From an uncultured Bacilli bacterium (GTDB lineage Bacteria; Bacillota_I; Bacilli_A; RF39; UBA660): a stretch of DNA of 11,663 nt. This document shows, piece after piece, positions 6,450 to 11,663 of this stretch (within the stretch, counting starts at the first letter, position 1; every line of letters starts with the position of its first letter). A program made the position numbers and the translations under genes. The notes under the pieces are model-generated. The model was not told the DNA's origin. It saw only the letters and a list, made by a program, of their open reading frames with translations, and ran no database searches. The stretch is from NCBI GenBank assembly GCA_944363695.1, contig CALVUW010000024.1, forward strand, positions 1 through 11,663, written 5' to 3'.

Positions 6450-7102
6450 ATGCCATTGATTATAAATATTTTATTGAACCAAACCTAGCACCTGTTAAAC
6501 TAACAAAAGAATATTTACAAGAAATAAAAGACAGTGTGCCTATGTTGAAACTAGATCGTCTACATAAATACATGGATGAATATCATTTAAGTGAATATGA
6601 TGCGACAGTATTATCAAAGAATAAAGCAATCGCTGATTACTTTGAGGAAATTATCAATTATGGTAGTGACATTAACTTAACGGTTAATTTTGTAACCACT
6701 AGTGTTTTAAGCTCATTAAAGAAATTAGAAATTACATTAGATGAATTCTTTATTACCCCTAAAATGCTAAGTGGTGTTATCGATTATGTTCATCAAGGAA
6801 AAATTTCCCTAGACCATGGTAAGAAAATTTTATATCAAGCTTTAGATCAGAAAAAAGATCCATTAGTTATTATCAAAGAATCTCATCTAGAACAAATAAA
6901 TGATGAAGAAACTTTGATGACCTATATTGAAGAAGCTTTAACGGAAAATCCAGAACAAGTACGACAATATGTCGAAGAAGGTAAGGATTATGTGATCAAT
7001 TTCTTTATCGGCAAAGTGATGCAGAAAAGCAATCGTCAAGCAAATCCGAATAAAACATTAGAATTAATTAAAAAAGTATTAACAGAAAGGAAAGAAAAAT
7101 GA
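6434..7102 (+). CDS. gatB: GatB C-terminal fragment (helical and tail domains)
   Basis: The reading frame is GatB from CAA 6392 onward; the first ATG in it is at 6434, giving 222 residues if translated alone. It opens with the conserved MREKVDAIDYKYFIEPNLAPV, broken here as MREKVDAIDY / KYFIEPNLAPV. It ends with the YqeY-like tail (EEGKDYVINFFIGKVMQKS, then ANPNKT). That tail recognises the tRNA elbow in the GatB family. ATG 6434 lies 16 bases inside the N-terminal frame, so reinitiation near the TAG at 6447 is conceivable, but no good Shine-Dalgarno is present. It ends at TGA 7100-7102, sharing bases with the aspS start. Confidence 0.85.
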   Translation: MREKVDAIDYKYFIEPNLAPVKLTKEYLQEIKDSVPMLKLDRLHKYMDEYHLSEYDATVLSKNKAIADYFEEIINYGSDINLTVNFVTTSVLSSLKKLEITLDEFFITPKMLSGVIDYVHQGKISLDHGKKILYQALDQKKDPLVIIKESHLEQINDEETLMTYIEEALTENPEQVRQYVEEGKDYVINFFIGKVMQKSNRQANPNKTLELIKKVLTERKEK

Positions 7103-8844
7103 GAGCAAATAAATATAGAGACCACTATTGTGGTACGTTAACCAATGAAGATGTAAACAAAACAATTCGCGTGGCAGGATTTATTGAAAATATCCGGGAT
7201 CATGGTGGTGTTATCTTTGTTGACATCCGAGATCAATTTGGTACGTTACAATTAGTTAGCAATGATGATACAATTTTTTCAGGATTAACTAGAGAATCAA
7301 GTGTTAGTGTTACTGGTACCATCAGAAAACGTGATGAAGAAGATTATAACCCACGCATTGCTACGGGGAAGATTGAGTTATTAGTTGATCAAATTGAAGT
7401 ACTTGGTAAAAGCAAAAATGTTTTACCATTTGAAGTGATGACTTCTAAAGAAGTAGGGGAGGATGTACGCTTAAAATATCGTTATCTAGATTTACGTAAC
7501 CCCAAAGTAAAAGAAACGATTTTATTTCGTAACAAAGTCATTCGTTTCTTGCGTCAATTTATGGAAGAACGTGAATTTACAGAAATTCAAACTCCTATTT
7601 TAACAGCGTCATCTCCTGAAGGAGCTAGAGACTTTATTGTACCTAGTCGTAAATTTAAAGGTAAATTTTATGCTCTACCGCAAGCACCACAACAATTTAA
7701 ACAGTTATTAATGTGTGCTGGATTTGATAAATACTACCAAATCGCTCCCTGCTTCCGTGATGAAGATGCTAGAAGTGACCGGGTATACGGAGAATTTTAT
7801 CAATTAGACTTAGAAATGGCCTTTGCTGAAGAAGATGATGTTTTAGCAGTAGGAGAAGATATTTTCTATGAAACATTCAAACATTTTTCTACAAAAGAAA
7901 TAAGCCCTAAACCATTTAGACGTCTTAGCTACAAAGAAGCAATGGATTTATACGGAACTGATAAACCAGATTTGCGAAATCCACTATTTATTATTGATTT
8001 AACAGAAGAGTTTGAAGATACTGAATTTAAACCGTTTAGAGGTGTAACTGTTAAGGGAATCAAAGTAAGTGGTATTGCTAGTAAATCCAACTCTTGGTTT
8101 AATGAACTAGTTGATTTTGCGAAATCAATTGGTATGCCAGGTATCGGTTATTTTAAAGTAAATGATGATATGTCATTTGCTGGACCAATTGATAAATTCT
8201 TAAGTGATGAAGAACGTCAAGCTTTAATTGACAAAGCCGAACTTGCCGCGGGAGATGTTTTATTCTTTATTGCTGATCGGCATAAAGCAGCCCTTTTAGC
8301 AGGAGAAATCCGTAATGAATTAGGTCGTAAACTAGATTTGTTAGATCCTAATAAATTTGAATTTTGTATTGTGAAAGACTTTCCGATGTATGAATGGAGT
8401 GAAGAAGAGGATCAATACGTCTTTACTCATAATCCATTCAGTATGCCACAAGGCGGTATGGAAGCCTTAGAAACAGAAGATAAAGAAAATATTTTAGCTT
8501 ATCAATATGATTTTGTATGTAACGGTATCGAAATGGCAAGCGGTGCAGTTCGTAACCATGACTTAGCGATTATGCGGAAAGCCTTTGAAATTGCTGGATA
8601 CACAGAAGAAGATTTAAAAACTAGATTTAAAGCTTTATATACAGCTTTTCAATATGGAGCGCCACCACATGCTGGTATGGCCCCAGGACTTGATCGTATG
8701 TTAATGTTATTATTAGACGAGTCATCTATTCGTGAAACGATTGCTTTTCCAATGAGCGCCAGTGGGGCAGATAATTTAATGGGAGCACCAGGTGATGTTA
8801 GTGAAATGCAACTACGGGAAGCACATATTAAAGTTAGAGATTAA
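7099..8844 (+). CDS. aspS: Aspartyl-tRNA synthetase, probably non-discriminating (Asp/Asn)
   Basis: Class IIb synthetase that charges tRNA-Asp and, if non-discriminating, tRNA-Asn with Asp. Its 581 residues show the bacterial layout: an OB-fold anticodon domain (about 1-105), the catalytic core and the bacterial GAD insertion (about 280-420). Motif 1 (about 143-168) includes P166, motif 2 has FRDEDARSDR (219-228) then GEFYQLDLEM (231-240), and motif 3 is GAPPHAGMAPGLDRM (520-534). H35 in IRDHGG sits where Pseudomonas-type non-discriminating enzymes have His and E. coli has Leu (RRRDLGS), from memory. The GEFYQLD form and the C-terminal MGAPGDVSEMQLREAHIKV differ from the Bacillus/E. coli type and resemble an alphaproteobacterial/clostridial subtype. 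ATG 7099 overlaps the gatB TGA as ATGA. Membership in the Asn T-box operon supports a role in making Asp-tRNA-Asn. Confidence 0.97.
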   Translation: MRANKYRDHYCGTLTNEDVNKTIRVAGFIENIRDHGGVIFVDIRDQFGTLQLVSNDDTIFSGLTRESSVSVTGTIRKRDEEDYNPRIATGKIELLVDQIEVLGKSKNVLPFEVMTSKEVGEDVRLKYRYLDLRNPKVKETILFRNKVIRFLRQFMEEREFTEIQTPILTASSPEGARDFIVPSRKFKGKFYALPQAPQQFKQLLMCAGFDKYYQIAPCFRDEDARSDRVYGEFYQLDLEMAFAEEDDVLAVGEDIFYETFKHFSTKEISPKPFRRLSYKEAMDLYGTDKPDLRNPLFIIDLTEEFEDTEFKPFRGVTVKGIKVSGIASKSNSWFNELVDFAKSIGMPGIGYFKVNDDMSFAGPIDKFLSDEERQALIDKAELAAGDVLFFIADRHKAALLAGEIRNELGRKLDLLDPNKFEFCIVKDFPMYEWSEEEDQYVFTHNPFSMPQGGMEALETEDKENILAYQYDFVCNGIEMASGAVRNHDLAIMRKAFEIAGYTEEDLKTRFKALYTAFQYGAPPHAGMAPGLDRMLMLLLDESSIRETIAFPMSASGADNLMGAPGDVSEMQLREAHIKVRD

Positions 8845-8873
8845 AAAAAGACGATTAGAAAATGATCGTCTTT
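8843..8873. terminator. Two-way terminator between convergent aspS and rnhC
   Basis: AAAGACGAT (8847-8855) pairs perfectly with ATCGTCTTT (8865-8873) around a 9-base loop. The A-run at 8843-8849 gives a seven-base U-run for transcripts of rnhC on the minus strand. The plus-strand U-run is weaker (TTTAATATTCTTT). The stem includes the last codons of rnhC, and only 10 bases separate the two stop codons. Confidence 0.75.
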
Positions 8874-9766
8874 AATATTCTTTGTGTGTTTTTAAAATTG
8901 TATTTAGCGACTTCTTTTAATTTTTCTTCTCCATAGATATCAACTAGTTCTTCACCTATTGCATCGACATCTTTTCCCGCACCTTTGGGGAGTGGTAATT
9001 TCACTTGATCGCACAATTTATCAAATTCTTTTAAGAAGATATAACGACTAATCATAGAAGCGGCAGCAACTGCTAAGTTTTTGTCTTCTGCTTTCGTCAT
9101 GAAAGTAATGCCTTTTTGAATGTTCTTTGCATCTTTAATATAATCATAATAACGGGCTTCTTTAGCAAATTCATCAACAATAATATAATCTACTTCTGGC
9201 TGTAACTCATTCATAATTTGATATAATACTTTATTATGCATAATAGCCTTAATCTTGTTCATATTAATATCATGACTATACTTTTCGTTATATTCTTGAT
9301 TAGTTAGAATTAAACTGCGATAAGGGATCTTTTTAACAAGTTGGGGCACAATTTTTAAAATCATTTCATCGGTTGCTTTTTTAGAATCTTTAATACCTAA
9401 ACTTTCTACAAAACCAATATTTTCTTTCGATACATAGGTAGCCGTTACCACAATTGGTCCAAAATAATCACCTGTTCCTACTTCATCACTACCGACAGAG
9501 GAACAATGATAATATTTTTTTTCTTCTTCTTGTTGTTTTTTTGGATCGATCTTACTTTGACCATCGATTTCTTTCCACATCATCGCATCCACATCGGCAC
9601 TTTTTCCTTGAAACATAACCTTGCCAGATTCATATAAAGTAATAGTAGTATCTTCATCAACTGCTTGAAAGACGGCATAAGGGATTTTTTTATCTTTTAT
9701 TTTATCTTTATAATAATCTAGCATTTTTTGTTTTGTTTTTTCCTGTATTTTAATTACTTCATTCAT
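8855..9766 (-). CDS. rnhC: Ribonuclease HIII
   Basis: Cytoplasmic endonuclease that cuts the RNA strand of RNA-DNA hybrids. The 303 residues have an N-terminal TBP-like substrate-binding domain (PYAVFQ 29-34, SGKVMFQGK 47-55) and an acidic linker (about 70-86). The type 2 RNase H core has GSDEVGTGDYFGP (92-104), DSKKATD (127-133), VDEFA (197-201) and KAEDKNLAVAAASMISRY (225-242). D94, E95 and D198 are the visible catalytic acids. GTGDYFGP marks HIII rather than HII. The start at 9766 is chosen because AGGTG (9776-9772) lies five bases before it. The adjacent ATG at 9769 is too close, and the frame open to 9835 would add a non-homologous hydrophobic stretch lying upstream of the likely promoter. 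It is transcribed alone, divergent from cvpA. Confidence 0.96.
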   Translation of the reverse strand: MNEVIKIQEKTKQKMLDYYKDKIKDKKIPYAVFQAVDEDTTITLYESGKVMFQGKSADVDAMMWKEIDGQSKIDPKKQQEEEKKYYHCSSVGSDEVGTGDYFGPIVVTATYVSKENIGFVESLGIKDSKKATDEMILKIVPQLVKKIPYRSLILTNQEYNEKYSHDINMNKIKAIMHNKVLYQIMNELQPEVDYIIVDEFAKEARYYDYIKDAKNIQKGITFMTKAEDKNLAVAAASMISRYIFLKEFDKLCDQVKLPLPKGAGKDVDAIGEELVDIYGEEKLKEVAKYNFKNTQRILKTIIF

Positions 9767-9782
9767 CATATCACCTAGTAGT

Positions 9783-9791
9783 AGTATAGCA
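9783..9791 (-). promoter_or_regulatory. rnhC: Possible extended -10 promoter of rnhC
   Basis: On the minus strand TGCTATACT (9791-9783) matches the extended -10 form TGnTATAAT with one mismatch; I see no good -35 box. Initiation about seven bases further would fall at 9776, the first base of the AGGTG ribosome binding site, giving a leader of about ten bases. Confidence 0.45.
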
Positions 9792-9854
9792 TGTATTGTT
9801 AAAAACATAAAGCTACTAAAAAGTGTAAAACCCATATTTTAACTTGCAAATTTG

Positions 9855-9883
9855 TAGAAAAAATATGACGTTTTCGTTATAAT
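9855..9883 (+). promoter_or_regulatory. Promoter of the cvpA-thioredoxin unit
   Basis: TATAAT (9878-9883) is a perfect -10 box. The -35 position at a 17-base spacing (TAGAAA, 9855-9860) is poor. Initiation near 9890 would start at the GGAGG ribosome binding site of cvpA. The -10 box also overlaps an in-frame ATG at 9882, which therefore cannot be the start from this promoter. Confidence 0.6.
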
Positions 9884-9902
9884 GAAATTGGAGGTTGAAG
9901 TT

Positions 9903-10601
9903 ATGAATATTTTTGATGTTGTGATTTTACTAGCGATTGCCTTAGGCGGTGTAGTTGGTTTAAAAAGAGGTGTTTTAAAAGAATTAGTGGTTGTTATTGG
10001 TACAATCCTAGTCTTCTTTCTAGCTTTTATTTTAAAAGATTATTTAGCAGCCTTTTTATGTACCAATCTTCCATTCTTTCATTTTGCGTCATCACTTGGT
10101 GGCCTAAATTCGCTTAGTATCATTTTTTACCAGCTAATATCTTTTCTCATCATTGTTATTATCTTGCTATTTTTATTGCGTATTCTGATTCGTATTACTG
10201 GCTTTGTCAGTAAAATTGTAGATGCGACAATTATTTTAGCATTACCTAATAAAATATTAGGTTTTATCGTTGGCTTGATAGAAGGTTATATCATTGTTTT
10301 TCTAGCTTTAAATATATTAGCGATTCCCTTAAATGGTAATGCTGATTTTGCCAATTCTAATCTAAGAGAATTTATTATGAATGATACACCTGTATTAAGC
10401 GATAGTTTTGGTGGTATTAATCATGCGTTAGATGATATACTATCATTAGAAGGACAAGATGTCGATGCTAATAACTTGACAGTTATTGATACTTTATTAA
10501 AATATAAAGTGGTATCTGTTGATTTTGTAGAAGAGTTAGTAGAAACTGGAAAATTACAAGATGTAGATGGTTTAGATGCCGTATTAGATAAATATCGATA
10601 G
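9903..10601 (+). CDS. CvpA family membrane protein
   Basis: Integral inner-membrane protein of the CvpA (colicin V production) family, whose members are linked to envelope stress tolerance; the biochemical role is not settled. The 232 residues start MNIFDVVILLAIALGG, with GLKRGVLKEL (19-28) matching the family's G(Y/L)xRG segment after helix 1. Hydrophobic segments lie at about 3-19, 27-52, 72-98 and 108-141, giving four helices. A soluble acidic tail follows from about 145. ATG 9903 has GGAGG (9890-9894) eight bases upstream. A thioredoxin gene follows after eight bases. In other Firmicutes, rnhC and cvpA are close neighbours (with zapA, polX and mutS2 as I recall), which supports the assignment. 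Confidence 0.85.
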   Translation: MNIFDVVILLAIALGGVVGLKRGVLKELVVVIGTILVFFLAFILKDYLAAFLCTNLPFFHFASSLGGLNSLSIIFYQLISFLIIVIILLFLLRILIRITGFVSKIVDATIILALPNKILGFIVGLIEGYIIVFLALNILAIPLNGNADFANSNLREFIMNDTPVLSDSFGGINHALDDILSLEGQDVDANNLTVIDTLLKYKVVSVDFVEELVETGKLQDVDGLDAVLDKYR

Positions 10602-10609
10602 GAGGAAAA

Positions 10610-10912
10610 ATGATATATTTAGATAAGCAAGAAGATTTTGAAGAATTAATTAAAGAAGGAGATGTCTTAGTCGATTTCTTTGCTACTTGGTGTGGCCCTT
10701 GTCAAATGTTATCACCTGTTTTAGAAGATTTTAGTGAGCATTTTGAACGAGTAAAAGTCATCAAAGTGGATATTGATCAGTTCGAAGAACTAGCAAGACG
10801 TCATGGCATTATGAGCGTGCCGACGATGGAAGTATACAAAGATGGAAAATTAGTTCAAAAAGAAGTTGGATATCGTTCTATGGATGATATTGCTAGTTGG
10901 TTCATTCGCTAA
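10610..10912 (+). CDS. trxA: Thioredoxin
   Basis: Small cytoplasmic dithiol-disulfide oxidoreductase, kept reduced by thioredoxin reductase. The 100 residues hold the classic active site FATWCGPC (W27, C28, G29, P30, C31), the buried D22 upstream and the cis-Pro loop SVPTMEVY with P71. It is slightly shorter than the usual 103-110 residues and lacks a signal peptide. ATG 10610 follows AGGAGG (10600-10605), which overlaps the cvpA stop codon, so the two are cotranscribed. There may be other thioredoxin genes elsewhere in the genome, so the symbol trxA is provisional. Confidence 0.94.
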   Translation: MIYLDKQEDFEELIKEGDVLVDFFATWCGPCQMLSPVLEDFSEHFERVKVIKVDIDQFEELARRHGIMSVPTMEVYKDGKLVQKEVGYRSMDDIASWFIR

Positions 10913-10938
10913 ACAGATTACCAGTTAATCTGTTTTTT
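10911..10938. terminator. Terminator between convergent thioredoxin and YigZ genes
   Basis: AACAGATTA (10912-10920) pairs with TAATCTGTT (10926-10934) around a 5-base loop, and six T (10933-10938) follow. A10911-T10935 can extend the stem. It starts in the thioredoxin stop codon and includes the yigZ stop codon. It is strong for the plus strand and weak for the minus strand, which has only a short A-run. Confidence 0.8.
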
Positions 10939-11506
10939 CTATGAGAATTTTTTGAATACTCTGTACTGTTACGATTGATTGAATACGATCAAACAATTCT
11001 TCTGATATTTCCACGGTATATAGACAATCTGTTTTATACTGTTTACTTATAATCTTACTGTTATGTAAAAGATAAATTACTTTTTTCTCTAATGAAAATG
11101 GAAATTGTATTGTTACTAATAATCCTGGTATCAGTGTTTGTAAAGGACAGGTTTTTAAAAGTTCTTGGGTACCATGACTATAGGCACGAATCAAGCCGCC
11201 GGTTCCTAGTTTAATACCTCCAAAATAACGAATAACAATGACTAAAATATTGGTTAATTGTTCTTTTTCTAGAATATTGAGAAGTGGGGCGCCAGCTGTT
11301 TTAGCCGGTTCTTTATCATCGCTCATCCCTTTGTCTTGATTGACAATATATGCATAGCAGTAATGATTTGCTTTGGGATAAGTTACTTTGTAATGTTCAA
11401 GATTCATTGTCACTTCTTCTATCCTACGAATGGGAATTAATATCGTAATGAACTTCGATTTTTTTTCGTAGTCTATTCGTGTATAGATTGTATCAATTGT
11501 TTTCAT
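10925..11506 (-). CDS. yigZ: YigZ/IMPACT (UPF0029) family protein
   Basis: Member of the conserved YigZ/YvyE family. The N-terminal domain is related to eukaryotic IMPACT, an inhibitor of the Gcn2 kinase pathway; the bacterial role is not established. The 193 residues show SDDKEPAKTAGAPLLNIL (62-79) and RYFGGIKLGTGGLIRAYS (93-110), the two signature blocks. A divergent C-terminal alpha/beta domain (about 130-193) follows. The first block has K and AK where SDDGEPSGTAG is usual. The start at 11506 follows AGGTG (11516-11512) by five bases; an upstream in-frame ATG at 11521 would place the ribosome binding site inside the gene. It ends inside the shared terminator with the thioredoxin gene. Confidence 0.93.
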   Translation of the reverse strand: MKTIDTIYTRIDYEKKSKFITILIPIRRIEEVTMNLEHYKVTYPKANHYCYAYIVNQDKGMSDDKEPAKTAGAPLLNILEKEQLTNILVIVIRYFGGIKLGTGGLIRAYSHGTQELLKTCPLQTLIPGLLVTIQFPFSLEKKVIYLLHNSKIISKQYKTDCLYTVEISEELFDRIQSIVTVQSIQKILIEKTD

Positions 11507-11522
11507 GGTATCACCTGTCATT

Positions 11523-11528
11523 ATTATA
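11523..11528 (-). promoter_or_regulatory. Possible -10 box of yigZ
   Basis: TATAAT on the minus strand (11528-11523) is a perfect -10 box with no convincing -35 box at 16-18 bases. The predicted initiation site about seven bases on (11516) is the first base of the AGGTG ribosome binding site, the same spacing as upstream of rnhC. Confidence 0.45.
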
Positions 11529-11591
11529 GTAGAAATCTATTATTTGTGCTAGATGAGATAGTCAACTATATCGTCAAGTCGTCTAATTTTT

Positions 11592-11631
11592 TTGACAAAA
11601 TAAAAAGGAAGAAAAGAAAATGTGGTAAAAT
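11592..11631 (+). promoter_or_regulatory. Possible promoter of the gene at the window's right edge
   Basis: TTGACA (11592-11597) is a perfect -35 box, but the only good -10 (TAAAAT, 11626-11631, with an extended TG at 11623-11624) is 28 bases away, too far for normal pairing. Either the extended -10 works alone or the -35 match is incidental. The rest of 11529-11591 shows nothing I can identify. Confidence 0.4.
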
Positions 11632-11654
11632 ATGGAAAAAGAAGGAGGACCGGG

Positions 11655-11663
11655 ATGATCAAT
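11655..11663 (+). CDS. Start of an unidentified gene, cut by the window edge
   Basis: ATG ATC AAT (Met-Ile-Asn) is preceded by AAGGAGG (11642-11648) six bases upstream and by a candidate promoter, so a gene very probably starts here. Three codons do not identify it. It is divergent from yigZ. Confidence 0.6.

Larger units (their letters stand above)
5670..7102 (+). pseudogene. gatB: Asp/Glu-tRNA amidotransferase subunit B, interrupted by an apparent 1-base deletion
   Basis: GatB activates Asp on tRNA-Asn (and Glu on tRNA-Gln) and transfers the amide to it. The gene reads correctly from ATG 5670 to V240 (6387-6389), then the family sequence continues in another frame from CAA 6392 (QETRRIDEDGKTYSMREK) to TGA 7102. 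Inserting one base at 6389-6391, for example one more A to give GEKVKQETRR, restores a 477-residue protein, the normal length. Both halves are otherwise well conserved with no second lesion. The AGGTGAT before ATG 5670 decides the start over GTG 5661, and the 3' end overlaps aspS (ATGA). Leading explanation: a sequencing or assembly indel. Alternatives: a recent real mutation, or slippage during expression. If the frame is restored, this is an ordinary functional gatB. Confidence 0.9.

Noticed and set aside
7097..7102. Mycoplasma-type genetic code (UGA as Trp)
   Set aside because: gatB ends at UGA at the expected family length, with aspS starting on it. All Trp codons in the conserved proteins are UGG.
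9767..9835. N-terminal extension of RNase HIII that looks like a signal or membrane segment
   Set aside because: The hydrophobic stretch is the translated intergenic region, upstream of the likely promoter and the AGGTG ribosome binding site. RNase HIII is cytoplasmic and the family begins near residue 1 of the shorter form.
1..11663. A hidden mobile element, CRISPR array, toxin-antitoxin pair or defence system
   Set aside because: Every long stretch is explained by housekeeping genes with uniform codon style or by the T-box leader. No transposase, integrase, spaced repeats or terminal inverted repeats were seen.

Overview
This is an AT-rich chromosomal segment carrying housekeeping genes of a Firmicutes/Bacilli-type bacterium. 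It shows an RNase HIII gene, a T-box riboswitch, Bacillus-like promoters with extended -10 elements, and AGGAGG/AGGTG ribosome binding sites. UGA acts as a stop codon (the gatB/aspS junction is ATGA), so this is not a genetic-code-4 mycoplasma. However, the GatA active-site motif (TGDSIRKPAAF) resembles the Mollicutes form as I remember it. I infer a lineage near Erysipelotrichia or the Mollicutes-related Bacilli; the sequence does not fix the taxon.

Layout. (1) 1-1531: dnaJ, probably the end of a dnaK-dnaJ chaperone operon. It overlaps a small two-helix membrane protein gene, and the unit closes with an intrinsic terminator whose T-run runs into the next promoter. (2) 1530-3589: a very strong promoter and a DinG/XPD-type iron-sulfur helicase gene without an exonuclease domain. 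(3) 3630-8873: a promoter and a complete T-box leader whose specifier codon reads AAC (Asn), then gatC-gatA-gatB-aspS with no gaps or with overlaps. (4) 8847-9766: rnhC (RNase HIII), convergent with aspS and sharing a two-way terminator. (5) 9878-10938: cvpA-like gene plus thioredoxin gene, divergent from rnhC. (6) 10925-11506: a YigZ/IMPACT-family gene, convergent with the thioredoxin gene. (7) 11592-11663: promoter, ribosome binding site and first three codons of a gene that leaves the window.

The T-box operon is the most coherent system. The leader senses uncharged tRNA-Asn. The operon encodes an aspartyl-tRNA synthetase with a His at the position linked to non-discriminating enzymes, plus the amidotransferase that converts Asp-tRNA-Asn to Asn-tRNA-Asn. 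Together they form an indirect Asn-tRNA pathway under feedback from its own product tRNA. Within it, gatB is broken by an apparent one-base deletion near 6389-6391. The rest of gatB is well conserved, so a sequencing or assembly error is the leading explanation, with real mutation or recoding as alternatives.

I found no mobile element, CRISPR array, tRNA, rRNA or defence system. The items worth a second look are the gatB frame break, the Asn T-box/AspRS pairing, a hairpin between the Shine-Dalgarno sequence and the start codon of dnaJ, and promoters placed almost on top of ribosome binding sites.
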